A model generated the notes under the pieces. The model was not told where the DNA came from and ran no database searches. It worked only from the letters and a program-made list of their open reading frames with translations. A stretch of 64,000 nt of DNA, taken from CFX2 sp014338005. Its GTDB lineage: Bacteria; Chloroflexota; Anaerolineae; Aggregatilineales; Phototrophicaceae. Location: positions 62,001 through 126,000 of the forward strand of contig SZPE01000002.1 in the NCBI GenBank assembly GCA_030263555.1, given 5' to 3'. Below are positions 1 through 8,560 of the stretch, in pieces; position 1 is the first letter of the stretch, and every line of letters starts with the position of its first letter. A program made the position numbers and the translations under genes.

Positions 1-621
1 GCCCTGCTGGGTGCGGCTTTTCTGGCGGTCTGGCTGGCTTACGGCTGGCTGCGGCGGCGCTTCAGCCTTAAAACCGTGCTGGCGGCGCTGCTGGCTTGCG
101 CGCTTGTGGCCGCGCCCTGGTACGCCCGCAACTGGGCCGAAGCCCGGCTTTTCGTCCCGCCGACCGCCTGGACTGACCAGGCCGCGCCGACGCTTAACAA
201 CCTGCTGATACTCATCACCCTGGGGGACAACTTCGGTCTGCCGGGGTGGCTGATGCTCGGCGGCGTGTTTTACGGGCTGTGGGTCGCACTGCGGCGCGGG
301 CGGCAGTCCCCCGAAATGCTCCTGCTGCTGTTATGGACGCTGCCGTTTTTTGCGGTCTGGTGGCTGCTGGTCAGCTACGACCCGCGTTTTATCCTCCTGT
401 TTTTGCCACCACTGGCGGCGCTGGGCGGCGGATGGCTGGCCGCAGTCTGGAATCACAGCCCGCAGCGGCGGCTGAGGCCGTTCATTCCTCTACTCATCGC
501 CTTGATGCTGGCGCTGGCGGCCTATAACGCCTGGATCGGCGTGGACTACAAGCAGGCCATCCTCAGCAATCCGCTGATGGGGGACGCCGAAAAACATGAA
601 ATCGTCCTGAGCGGCAGGTAG
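1..621 (+). CDS. C-terminal part of a polytopic membrane glycosyltransferase-like protein (5' partial)
   Basis: The reading frame is open from the first base of the window and ends at a TAG at 619-621, so only the C-terminal ~206 residues are present. They contain several hydrophobic segments (for example residues around AALLACALVAAPWYARN and LLLLLWTLPFFAVWWLLVS) separated by short polar loops. The motif APWYARN near the second helix and the SYDPRFILLFLPPLAALGG segment resemble the C-terminal membrane half of dolichyl-phosphate-mannose/ArnT-like (GT39/GT83) glycosyltransferases, which use lipid-linked sugars at the extracytoplasmic face. A minus-strand operon with another polytopic glycosyltransferase and a GT2 enzyme converges on it, which fits an envelope glycosylation locus. 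Substrate unknown; the N-terminal catalytic loops lie outside the window. Confidence 0.65.
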   Translation, partial: ALLGAAFLAVWLAYGWLRRRFSLKTVLAALLACALVAAPWYARNWAEARLFVPPTAWTDQAAPTLNNLLILITLGDNFGLPGWLMLGGVFYGLWVALRRGRQSPEMLLLLLWTLPFFAVWWLLVSYDPRFILLFLPPLAALGGGWLAAVWNHSPQRRLRPFIPLLIALMLALAAYNAWIGVDYKQAILSNPLMGDAEKHEIVLSGR

Positions 622-625
622 CGTC

Positions 626-1354
626 TTATTCGTCGAACCACCTGTGAAACGTATATTCCGCATGGGATGGCTCAAAACCCAGCCGCGTCCAGACCTTCTG
701 TGACGGCACGTTCGTCACCTGGGTGGACATCAGCATATGGTGTACACCGCGTTCTTGCAGCCAGTGCAGCGCGCCGGCCATCAAAGCCCGGCCAATCCCC
801 TGCCCCTGCGCCTCCGGGTCTACGGCGTACAGCGGCCCTTCGCCTTGCGCGCCGTTCAGCCGCAGCGTAATAAACCCGGCGATCTGGCCGTTAGGCGCGG
901 CAACCAGCACTTCATCGGCCACCTGGCGCGAAAGGCACGAGCGATAGGCCCAGGACTCGTAAACCGCGTCGCAGGCCGCCCGGTCCAGCCGTTCGTCGGC
1001 GTGGTAGTGGCCGTTGTAGGCGCGGAAAGCCCGCCCCGCAAGCACCCGAATCGCCTCCGCTTCGCCGGCATCGGCAGGCCGCACGCCGTTCGAGACGGGT
1101 GGAAGCGGCTGTGTCAGATCGCGCGAATAATACAGCAGCGTATCCATCAGCCGGAAGCCCTGCGCCTCCATCATCTGCGCCGCCCGTAGTTCCGAAACCG
1201 CGCAGCGCGCGACCAGGAACATCACTTTTTCCTGCCGGCAAAAGGCCAGCACATCGGGCAGGCGCTCCGCCGTCACCCCTGAAGCGCGCGCCGTGCGAAC
1301 CCCCCAGCGTTCCTCATCAATCGCCGACAGTGAAATTAGCAGCCCGCCGGTCAT
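626..1354 (-). CDS. GNAT-family N-acetyltransferase
   Basis: A 242-residue protein with the acetyl-CoA-binding motif A of GNAT enzymes, PEAQGQGIGRALM, at about residues 185-197, followed by the WTRLGFEPS strand typical of motif B near the C terminus. The N-terminal 110 residues form a second, weaker GNAT-like half (MMEAQGFRLMDTLLYYSRD), as in the WecD/TDP-fucosamine acetyltransferase group. It transfers an acetyl group from acetyl-CoA to an amine; the substrate may be an amino sugar given the glycosyltransferase neighbours, but that is inference. The start codon overlaps the stop of the upstream GT2 gene in an ATGA arrangement, indicating translational coupling in a 2324-4744 / 1351-2310 / 626-1354 operon. 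Confidence 0.85.
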   Translation of the reverse strand: MTGGLLISLSAIDEERWGVRTARASGVTAERLPDVLAFCRQEKVMFLVARCAVSELRAAQMMEAQGFRLMDTLLYYSRDLTQPLPPVSNGVRPADAGEAEAIRVLAGRAFRAYNGHYHADERLDRAACDAVYESWAYRSCLSRQVADEVLVAAPNGQIAGFITLRLNGAQGEGPLYAVDPEAQGQGIGRALMAGALHWLQERGVHHMLMSTQVTNVPSQKVWTRLGFEPSHAEYTFHRWFDE

Positions 1355-2310
1355 GAAGCGGTTTCCCTTTCCATTTCGGCCTGCGGCTGGTATTCAACCA
1401 CCTCGCGCACGACGCTGGACGGCTGCCCCATGATACGGACGTGCATCCGCGCCAGATATTCCCCCATGATGCCGAGCGCGAAAAGCTGCGCCCCGGAAAA
1501 AACGGCGATCGTGGAGGCCAGGAACGGAAAACCCGCCGGGGCGGCGTTTTCGATCAGCGCCCGCCCGATGACGTACACCAGCACGATGACGCCGAACATC
1601 GTCAGCGCGAATCCGACCAGGCTGGCGATTTGCAGCGGCAGGATGCTGAAGCCGGTCATCATGTTTAGCGCATGTGTCACCAGCTTGCGGAGCGTGTAAT
1701 TAGAAATGCCCAGCTTGCGCGGATCGTGCCGGACGGGGATGGCCGCGAAACGTTTGGTTCCCCAGGTCAGCAGTACATCAATCGAAACATACGGACTCTG
1801 GTAATTGGCGAAAGCATCCCGAAGCTGCGTGCGAAACACCCGAAAGGCGCTCACGCTGCGGGCCACATCCACGCCCATCGCGCTTTGCAGCGCGATTTTC
1901 GTCACCTGAGAAGCCATGTCGCGGAAGAAACCATGCTGCTCATGGTGCGGCGTGCCGTACACCGCGTCGTACCCTTCGGCCAGTTTATCAAGCAAACGCC
2001 GAATTTCTTCCGGCGGGTGCTGAAGATCATCGTCCATCGTGACGATCACCTCGTAACGCGCTGCCCGGATGCCGCACAGCAGCGCGTTGTGCTGGCCGTA
2101 GTTCCGCATGTGTTTGAAGCCGCGAATCCAGGGGCGCTGCCGGACAAGCTGCTGGATGACTTCCCAGCTGTTATCGCGCCCGTCATCCTCAACAAAAATT
2201 AACTCGAAGGCATCGGTCAGTTTGGGCAGTTCCTCGCCCAGCCGGGATACTAATTCAGGAAGGCTGAGCGCGCCGTTATAAACCGGAATCACAACCGATA
2301 GGGAAGGCAT
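1351..2310 (-). CDS. GT2-family glycosyltransferase (GtrB/DPM1-like) with two C-terminal membrane helices
   Basis: A family 2 glycosyltransferase of about 319 residues: LSVVIPVYNGALSLPEL at the N terminus binds the nucleotide, EDDGRDNSW and the DxD-type motif MDDDLQHPPEEI coordinate metal and sugar nucleotide, and two hydrophobic helices follow near residues 225-290. This is the layout of polyprenyl-phosphate glycosyltransferases (GtrB, DPM-synthase-like), which make lipid-linked sugars at the cytoplasmic face for polytopic transferases such as its upstream neighbour. Two adjacent ATGs (2313 and 2310) are possible; AGGAGG lies 4 nt from the first and 7 nt from the second, so 2310 is preferred. 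A longer in-frame start at 2340 would overlap the upstream gene. Sugar identity cannot be told from sequence. Confidence 0.88.
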   Translation of the reverse strand: MPSLSVVIPVYNGALSLPELVSRLGEELPKLTDAFELIFVEDDGRDNSWEVIQQLVRQRPWIRGFKHMRNYGQHNALLCGIRAARYEVIVTMDDDLQHPPEEIRRLLDKLAEGYDAVYGTPHHEQHGFFRDMASQVTKIALQSAMGVDVARSVSAFRVFRTQLRDAFANYQSPYVSIDVLLTWGTKRFAAIPVRHDPRKLGISNYTLRKLVTHALNMMTGFSILPLQIASLVGFALTMFGVIVLVYVIGRALIENAAPAGFPFLASTIAVFSGAQLFALGIMGEYLARMHVRIMGQPSSVVREVVEYQPQAEMERETAS

Positions 2311-2323
2311 CATCTCTCCTCCT

Positions 2324-4744
2324 CTACGAACGAACCTCAATGTTCACCGGCAAAACGCCGGTCGTCGTCTCCACGCTTTCGCCCGCCGTGACGGGCAGCA
2401 GGCGGATTTCCCCACTATCCCAGAAATACAACCGCACCCACAGGCGATAGCTGCCGGGCGACAGGTCTTCCGGCAGGCGCAGCGCCCGGTTGTCCCAGAT
2501 TGGCAGCCCCGGACGCCAGGCGCTCGTGCGCTCAAAACCGCCGCCGGGCTGCGAGTCCATGCCCTGCACGGCTGGGATGCCGCTTTCATCCACCACAAAC
2601 CACGCCACGATATAATCCTGCTCCGGCGTCCGGTCGGCCTGCCAGTAAAACGATACCGGCAGCACATCACCCGCCGCGTAAACCATGCCGGCGGGCAGAT
2701 CGAATCCGGCCAGCCGCAGCGTATCGCCGTAAACCAGACCGGCCAGATGCTCCGGCCCGCGAAAATCGAGCGGGTTGGGCGCGTCTACGGTGCTGTATTC
2801 GATCAGGCGCACCGCCGGGTCGGGCGCAATTTCCCGCACCGGATAATAATGCGCCGACAAAAACCGTTCAACCGGGCGAACACTCCAGGGCAGCCAGGGG
2901 CCGGAGTCGGCCAGCAGCCACAAACGTTCCCGCGAGGCAGCCAGATTATAAATCAGAGCGATGCTGCCTCGCGTCAGCAGCGCGTCCGGGTTGTCGGAAA
3001 CCACTTCTGGCGGCTGTTCCGGGCTGGGCTGTTCGCCGGGCTGGTCGGGCAGGGAAACCACGCGCGGAACGGTCAGCAGACCTTCGTTCAGGAAAAATGG
3101 CTCATACGTATTGCTGCTCAACAGCAGCACGTCGCCGGGTGCGCTTTCCGCTTCCAGTATCGGCTGCAAACCGGCCAAGACATCCCTGGTGGGCGGGGCA
3201 TACAGCGGGTCGCCGTCAAGCAGCCGCAGCCCGGCGTACATCACAGCGGCCAGCGCGACCGGCAGCGCAGCTGCCCACAGCCCCGGCAGGCGAATCGCCC
3301 GCCCTGTCCCCCGCCAGAAACGAATCAGCAGCCAGCCGCTCACGGCGATCAGCGCCATGCACAGTACCGGCCACCAGGGCTGATTGACGCGCGCCCAGGC
3401 GAAATCAAGCGGCGTCTGCCCCCACAGCGCCGGAATAACCACCCAGCGCAGGTACGGGACGGCGTTCAGGCCGCCGCCCCACTCGCTCAGACCGCCGCTT
3501 TCCGGCGGCAGCGCGGCGGTGTAAGCGCCCCACTCCAGCATCACGCCGCTGAGCTGCACCCACAGGCTGTAGATTGCCAGCAGCGCAACACTCGCCAGCA
3601 GCCATCGGGAACGCCCCTGTTGTAACAGCCGCTCCAGCGCCGGCAGCACCACCAGCATCAAAAATGGCACGACCGGCAGCAGAAAACGCGGCGGCCAGGA
3701 AAGCCCGCCAAACCAGTGATTCCCCCGAAAAACGGCATATCCTAGCGCGAAAGACAGCAAGGCCAGCAGCGCCGCGCCAATATAGCGGTAGTGACCCCGG
3801 CGAAACATATAGACCATGCCCGGTGCGGCCAGCAGCAGCACCGGCGAGGTTGCCCATATGCTGCCGCCGATGCTCAACAGATAGGTATGCAGCGCGACGT
3901 GCATGGTCGCAACAGCCGAAGGCGAGCGGCGCAGCAGCCCACCGATCCAGGTATAAAACGGCTCAAAATTAATCGTGCCGGCGAATACCGCTCCTAATGC
4001 CAGAATACCTAAACCAACCCCCGCTGCGCCGAAAGCCAGAATCGCCAGCCGCCGCACCGTTTTATCCCCCACCGGCAGCGCCGGCGCGGCGATCAGCGCG
4101 AGGGTCGGGGCGGCCAGGATGACCGCCTCTTTGCTCAAAAACGCCCCCACCAGCGCCAGCAGGCAGGCGGCGAACAACAGAATGGAACGGTAGTTCGTCT
4201 GGCGCCAGCGTTCCAGCAGCCAGGCCGCCAGTAAGATCATCCACAGGGACAGGGGTTCGCGGAAAAACGTTTTGCTGTACGGCCAGACTATCGTCGCCAG
4301 GCCGAACAGCAGCGCGCCGAGGACGGCGGTTTTGTCGCCGTAACCCAACGTGAGCGCGTAAAAGAACAATGTGACTGCGGCGGCGGCGCTCACCAGCACG
4401 TTCAGCAGCCAGGCTGCATGAACCGACCCGACGCCTGGCAGATGGCCGGCGGTGCGAACCAAAACAGAAGACAGAAAAACGTGTAAAGGTTCGACATTCG
4501 CGCGCGCGAGGGGGAAAAGATCGGTATTCAGGCCCGGCGGCGGCATATTCACCGAAGCCGAGCCGTCCAGCAGGTCGTCGCCATAAAAGGCCAAGCTGTC
4601 GGCGGCGTCGAACAGCGACAGCGTATCGCCGCTTTCAATTCGCCCGCTGTAGGTGGATAAATAAACGCCCGCCAGCAGCACAAACAAAACCACCGGCAGC
4701 AAAAGCCGCCGGTTTATGGATAACAGGCGAGGACGCTCCACCAC
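2324..4744 (-). CDS. Large polytopic membrane protein, ArnT/mannosyltransferase-like
   Basis: An 806-residue protein with an N-terminal membrane anchor (RRLLLPVVLFVLLAGVYLS), a following acidic loop with SGRIESGDTLSLFDAADSLA, then roughly ten more hydrophobic segments to about residue 520, and a soluble C-terminal domain of about 280 residues rich in beta-type sequence. The early acidic loop followed by many helices is the pattern of GT39/GT83 lipid-sugar-dependent glycosyltransferases; FFREPLSLW in a loop near residue 160 is also typical. The C-terminal domain is probably extracytoplasmic. The next gene in the operon (GT2, 13 nt downstream) likely supplies the lipid-linked sugar. Family assignment is from topology and motifs only; the acceptor is unknown. 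Confidence 0.7.
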   Translation of the reverse strand: MVERPRLLSINRRLLLPVVLFVLLAGVYLSTYSGRIESGDTLSLFDAADSLAFYGDDLLDGSASVNMPPPGLNTDLFPLARANVEPLHVFLSSVLVRTAGHLPGVGSVHAAWLLNVLVSAAAAVTLFFYALTLGYGDKTAVLGALLFGLATIVWPYSKTFFREPLSLWMILLAAWLLERWRQTNYRSILLFAACLLALVGAFLSKEAVILAAPTLALIAAPALPVGDKTVRRLAILAFGAAGVGLGILALGAVFAGTINFEPFYTWIGGLLRRSPSAVATMHVALHTYLLSIGGSIWATSPVLLLAAPGMVYMFRRGHYRYIGAALLALLSFALGYAVFRGNHWFGGLSWPPRFLLPVVPFLMLVVLPALERLLQQGRSRWLLASVALLAIYSLWVQLSGVMLEWGAYTAALPPESGGLSEWGGGLNAVPYLRWVVIPALWGQTPLDFAWARVNQPWWPVLCMALIAVSGWLLIRFWRGTGRAIRLPGLWAAALPVALAAVMYAGLRLLDGDPLYAPPTRDVLAGLQPILEAESAPGDVLLLSSNTYEPFFLNEGLLTVPRVVSLPDQPGEQPSPEQPPEVVSDNPDALLTRGSIALIYNLAASRERLWLLADSGPWLPWSVRPVERFLSAHYYPVREIAPDPAVRLIEYSTVDAPNPLDFRGPEHLAGLVYGDTLRLAGFDLPAGMVYAAGDVLPVSFYWQADRTPEQDYIVAWFVVDESGIPAVQGMDSQPGGGFERTSAWRPGLPIWDNRALRLPEDLSPGSYRLWVRLYFWDSGEIRLLPVTAGESVETTTGVLPVNIEVRS

Positions 4745-4757
4745 CGAACCGTTTATT

Positions 4758-5297
4758 TTACTTGTTTCCGCCGGACAGCTTGTTCCGAATACCCAGCAGT
4801 CCTTTTATCATCTTCTGGCGCGGCGTTAACTCACCGAGCTGTTCCAGACCGACTTCATAGGTGGCCGCGCCTTGCATCAATTTACGTTCGTCCACTTGCA
4901 GCGCGCCGATTGCCATCAACGTCTCGCCGTAGAGTTTTTTTTCGCCCTGCGCTTCAAAAATATCCGCTGCCTGACGATAACAATTATAGGCCTGCTCGTG
5001 GTCGTTCAGTTCCACGTACACGCCGCCCATGTTCCCCAATACTTTCGCCGTTCGCACCGCGTCGCCGGTTTCCTGAAACACGCCCAGTGCCGCCTGCATC
5101 GCCTCAAGCGCCTGCTGGTTTTCGCCAAGCGCCCGGTGTACCAGGCCGATATTGACCTGCATCTCGGCAGCTATATCGCGGCGGCCTTCCGCTTCATAAG
5201 CATCCATCGCCTGCTGGAAGTGCTGTGCGGCGGCCTCGAAGTCCTTCTGCTGGAACAGCTTTACACCCCGCTCCTGAAGTTCTTGAGCAGTTGTCAT
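4758..5297 (-). CDS. TPR-repeat protein
   Basis: A 179-residue soluble protein made of four to five tetratricopeptide repeats (for example GVKLFQQKDFEAAAQHFQQA near residue 10, GLVHRALGENQQALEAMQAA near 50, and GGVYVELNDHEQAYNCYRQA near 90), each with the usual small/large residue spacing. TPRs form a curved helical scaffold for protein-protein contacts. There is no signal peptide or membrane helix. It ends 13 nt upstream of the 806-residue membrane protein on the same strand, so it probably begins the glycosyltransferase operon. The partner is unknown. Confidence 0.8.
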   Translation of the reverse strand: MTTAQELQERGVKLFQQKDFEAAAQHFQQAMDAYEAEGRRDIAAEMQVNIGLVHRALGENQQALEAMQAALGVFQETGDAVRTAKVLGNMGGVYVELNDHEQAYNCYRQAADIFEAQGEKKLYGETLMAIGALQVDERKLMQGAATYEVGLEQLGELTPRQKMIKGLLGIRNKLSGGNK

Positions 5298-5372
5298 CCT
5301 ACCCCCTTAAATATCCTTATGCCTACAACGGTGCGGCTGCGTGCCGGCGTCGTCCGACGCCAACCAGCAGGC

Positions 5373-5461
5373 CTAGTACATCAACAAGATGAGAATGCCT
5401 GCCTTCGACAGTGGGCTTAAGCCCACTACCAGTATGCAGGTTAAGCCGGCTCATGTACTAG
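5373..5461. repeat. 89-bp palindromic interspersed repeat, copy 1
   Basis: The element starts with CTAGTACAT and ends with ATGTACTAG (a perfect 9-bp terminal inverted repeat) and contains a perfect 18-bp palindrome, AGTGGGCTTAAGCCCACT, at 5410-5427. A second copy with about ten differences lies at 35822-35911. The right end overlaps the TAG stop codon of the double-XRE gene. A separate small hairpin, GGCGTCG/CGACGCC, lies just upstream at 5346-5361. Size, palindromic ends and intergenic position fit a MITE or REP-type element; no transposase is inside it. Confidence 0.8.
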
Positions 5462-6207
5462 CGCGTGATGTCCAGCACGCTTTCGCCGACACGCCGCAGT
5501 TTTTCGGTCGGCATCTGGCTTAACATCAACGCAATCTCAATAAAACCCATATTAACAGGTTTCGCCGCGAACTGGCGTAAATCTTCCGGCAGGCTGCTAA
5601 AATGTTTCCATTCTTCACGAACGGCCAGCCAGTTGCCGATATGACCGCTGCTCTCCAAAAAATAGTTCATGTTTTGTTTGAGTATGCCGGCCATCATCGA
5701 AAGTTCGTGCATCGGCACGGGCAGTTCGCCCATTTCGTACTGTTGAATGCGCTCCACCGGCACAGCGCAGGCCTGGCTTAACGCCTCTACCGTCATGCCG
5801 ATTTCTTCCCGCGCCTGGCGCAGCAAAGCGCCCACCATGCGGTCGCGCAGCGCCAGGTATTCAGTCTGAATATCAATGTGCCTCCCCTGCGAGGCTTCTA
5901 ATGTATCCGTACTCCAAAAATGGCTGATCGGCACACCCAGATAATAAGCCAGCAGCTCGAGCTGCGGCAGACTGGGTACGCTTTCGCCATATTCCCAGGC
6001 TTCAACCTCCTGCGGCGTCACTTTCAACAGCTCGGCGCAGGCTTCGACACTGCGCGCCGCATGTAAACGCGCATCCCGCAGCAGGACGCCGATCATCTTG
6101 CCGCGAAGGCGGTACGACTCGGCAAAATCGGTTTCTTTGGCCGGTTTTTCCTCCGGTTCACCCTCTCGTTTGGCTCGCAGGCGGGCCGCTGCATCTTTAA
6201 AGTCCAT
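5458..6207 (-). CDS. Double XRE-family helix-turn-helix protein
   Basis: A 249-residue cytoplasmic protein with two helix-turn-helix domains of the Cro/CI (XRE) type: residues about 40-95 (IGVLLRDARLHAARSVEACA followed by VTPQEVEAWEYGESVPSLP) and about 120-175 (GALLRQAREEIGMTVEAL followed by VPVERIQQYEMGELPVPMH). The C-terminal 70 residues form no recognised domain. The start at 6207 is preferred because GGAGG lies about 7 nt upstream; a longer in-frame start at 6267 lacks such a site. It is probably a DNA-binding regulator; target unknown. Its stop codon lies inside the terminal inverted repeat of a palindromic element. Confidence 0.8.
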   Translation of the reverse strand: MDFKDAAARLRAKREGEPEEKPAKETDFAESYRLRGKMIGVLLRDARLHAARSVEACAELLKVTPQEVEAWEYGESVPSLPQLELLAYYLGVPISHFWSTDTLEASQGRHIDIQTEYLALRDRMVGALLRQAREEIGMTVEALSQACAVPVERIQQYEMGELPVPMHELSMMAGILKQNMNYFLESSGHIGNWLAVREEWKHFSSLPEDLRQFAAKPVNMGFIEIALMLSQMPTEKLRRVGESVLDITR

Positions 6208-6320
6208 CCCACTTCCTCCACGCGCCTGATGTATTCGCATTATAGAACGCGAACTGCCCCCAGGCAACCGGCGCGCATCCCGATTATAAGCGCGATTATG
6301 TGCTGGCGAAGCATAAGAGA

Positions 6321-6326
6321 TATAAT
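6321..6326 (+). promoter_or_regulatory. Possible -10 element for the GAF-PAS histidine kinase
   Basis: TATAAT occurs 33 nt before the start codon at 6359 in an AT-richer gap between divergent genes. No good -35 hexamer is seen 16-18 nt upstream, so this is a weak call. Confidence 0.3.
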
Positions 6327-6358
6327 GAGAAAGGTGAGCAGCATAAAATGATGAACTA

Positions 6359-8497
6359 ATGCCTATGTTAGATAATCAACTAGATAATCACTCTGCCGAA
6401 GATTCGAATACCCGGAACCAAATCGCCCAACTGACGGCGATGAATCAGTTCCTGTCTCGATTAGTCGCCGCGGCGCTGGAGTTCGATGTTTTTATGAAGG
6501 AACTCGCCACCAGCATCATCCATTATGTTCGCTGCGACCGCGCCATCTTGCTGCTTGCTGACAACCAGGAAAGCGCCCTGGAGTTTGGTTACAGCAACTA
6601 TCAACTCCCTTCTCCCGAACGCCAGACCGAACTCAATGCGCTGCGCCTGCCTCTCTACCAGGCCGATCATGACCCACTGCTTGACGCCTGGCTGATGGGC
6701 GAAGCCGTGATGATTCAGACCGATCTGGTTTCTCCTTCCTCAACCGGGGGATGGTTGGCGCGGTTCATCCAGTCGAATCAGTTCTTCAGCGCCCCATTCA
6801 TCCACGACGGCCACCTGATCGGCGTTGTCATTGTGGACAACCCCATCAGCGACCTGCCGCTGACCGCCGAACATCAGGCGGCGCTGCTGGCGCTAACCGC
6901 CCAGGCCGCCGTCCTGCTTTACAACGTCCAGGCACACCAGCGCATCGTGCATAAACTGGCCGATTCGGTCACAGAAATGTCCATCCTGCGCCGGATTGAC
7001 CGCGAATTGAGCGATACCATTGACCTGCGGCATGTCTTTCAGATGACGCTGGATTGGGCGCTGCGTTTTACCAATGCCCAGGCCGCTTCAATTGCCCTTT
7101 ACAACCAGGAGCAGGATGAGCTGCGGTTTGTCGCTGAATACGGTTACGATATTTCCGACGAACAACTGGCGACCCTTCGGCAGGAATACGGGCCCGGAAT
7201 TGCCCTGCGGGTCGCGCGCGCCGGCCATGCGGAAATCGTGCCGGATGTGAGCATGGACAAGGATTTTGTGCCGATTGCCAGCAGCACCCGTTCGCAGGTC
7301 GCCGTGCCGGTCATGCGTGAAGACCGCGTGGTGGCCGTGATTACGGTCGAAAGTAAACGCCTGAACGGTTTTTCCGAGCAAAATCTCGATTTTATCGAAA
7401 AACTGGCGACTCGCGCCGGAGTTGCCATAGATAACGCGCGGCTGTACGACGAAGCCGTGCGGGAGCGCGAAAAACTCTCACTCATCCTCAGCAATACCGC
7501 CGATATTGTCATGGCGGTTGACCTGGACGACCGCCTCATTCTGCTGAACCAGTCCGCCTTGGCGGCGCTGCACCTCTACCTGAACGAATCGTATGTTGGC
7601 CTCACTATCTTCGACGCCATAGACCATACCCCCCTGCTCGATACTTACCGGCGCGCCAAAGCCCTGGGCGAAAATCTGGCCGAGGAAGTGCCGCTGCCCA
7701 ACGGGCGCGTTTTCCATACCAACATGCAGTTTAACCCCAGCCTGGGCTGGATCATCGTCATGCACGATATCACGCCTTTTAAAGAAATGGACAAGCTGAA
7801 AAGCGAGTTGATTGCAACCGTTTCGCATGACCTCAAACAGCCGTTGAGCGTGATGAACGGTTATATCGAACTGCTGCTCATGCAGCAGGCCGTCTCCAGC
7901 CAGGGGATGCACGCGGTTCAGATGATCCGCCGCTCAATCCAGAGTATGCGCCAGCTTATTGACGACCTGCTCGATCTGGCGAAAATCGAGTCGGGCATTC
8001 AACTCAACCTCCAGCCCATTCAGATCAACACGGTCGTCACCGACTGTATTGACTCGCTGCGCCCGGCGGCGCAGAACAAATCCATGACCATCGTCTCCGA
8101 AACCGACAACAGTCTGCCCCCCGTAACCGGCGATTATGCCCGCCTGCGCCAGATTTTGATGAACCTCATCAACAATGCCGTAAAATACACGCCGCCAGAG
8201 GGCCAGGTTAACGTGCGCGCGGAAAAACGGGGCAATATGCTGCGGGTCGCGGTTCAGGATAACGGCTTGGGCATCAGCCCGGAAGATCAGATTCACATCT
8301 TCGACCGTTTTTACCGCGTCCGCCGACCGGAAACCGACAGCATCGAAGGCACGGGGCTGGGGTTGGCAATTGTGAAAAGCCTGGTCGAGGCGCACCGGGG
8401 ACAGATCAGCGTTGAAAGCACACTGGGTCGCGGCTCTACGTTCTACCTGACGCTGCCTCTGGCCGAGGAAATGCCGCACAACAGCCATGAAACATAG
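6359..8497 (+). CDS. Soluble sensor histidine kinase (GAF-GAF-PAS-HisKA-HATPase)
   Basis: A 712-residue cytoplasmic sensor kinase. Two GAF-like domains occupy about residues 25-190 and 210-365, a PAS domain about 380-475 (IVMAVDLDDRLILLNQSALA), the dimerisation/phosphoacceptor domain carries H490 in ATVSHDLKQPLSVMNG, and the ATPase domain has the N box (MNLINNAVKY, about 601-610), G1 (VQDNGLGISPED) and G2 (GTGLGLAIVKS, about 664). No membrane helices, so the signal is likely internal: a small ligand, redox state or light through a GAF chromophore, which cannot be decided here. No response regulator is adjacent; the one at 31.0 kb is remote. Confidence 0.92.
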   Translation: MPMLDNQLDNHSAEDSNTRNQIAQLTAMNQFLSRLVAAALEFDVFMKELATSIIHYVRCDRAILLLADNQESALEFGYSNYQLPSPERQTELNALRLPLYQADHDPLLDAWLMGEAVMIQTDLVSPSSTGGWLARFIQSNQFFSAPFIHDGHLIGVVIVDNPISDLPLTAEHQAALLALTAQAAVLLYNVQAHQRIVHKLADSVTEMSILRRIDRELSDTIDLRHVFQMTLDWALRFTNAQAASIALYNQEQDELRFVAEYGYDISDEQLATLRQEYGPGIALRVARAGHAEIVPDVSMDKDFVPIASSTRSQVAVPVMREDRVVAVITVESKRLNGFSEQNLDFIEKLATRAGVAIDNARLYDEAVREREKLSLILSNTADIVMAVDLDDRLILLNQSALAALHLYLNESYVGLTIFDAIDHTPLLDTYRRAKALGENLAEEVPLPNGRVFHTNMQFNPSLGWIIVMHDITPFKEMDKLKSELIATVSHDLKQPLSVMNGYIELLLMQQAVSSQGMHAVQMIRRSIQSMRQLIDDLLDLAKIESGIQLNLQPIQINTVVTDCIDSLRPAAQNKSMTIVSETDNSLPPVTGDYARLRQILMNLINNAVKYTPPEGQVNVRAEKRGNMLRVAVQDNGLGISPEDQIHIFDRFYRVRRPETDSIEGTGLGLAIVKSLVEAHRGQISVESTLGRGSTFYLTLPLAEEMPHNSHET

Positions 8498-8524
8498 TGG
8501 GATGCGCCCTGGAACGCATCCCAC
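8497..8524. terminator. Bidirectional hairpin between convergent genes
   Basis: GTGGGATGCG and CGCATCCCAC form a perfect 10-bp stem with an 8-nt loop, starting at the last base of the kinase stop codon and lying between two convergent genes. There is no long T run on either side, so termination strength is uncertain. Confidence 0.6.
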
Positions 8525-8560
8525 CCATTTGTTATCGGCGTATCATTCGGCTCGCGCCGA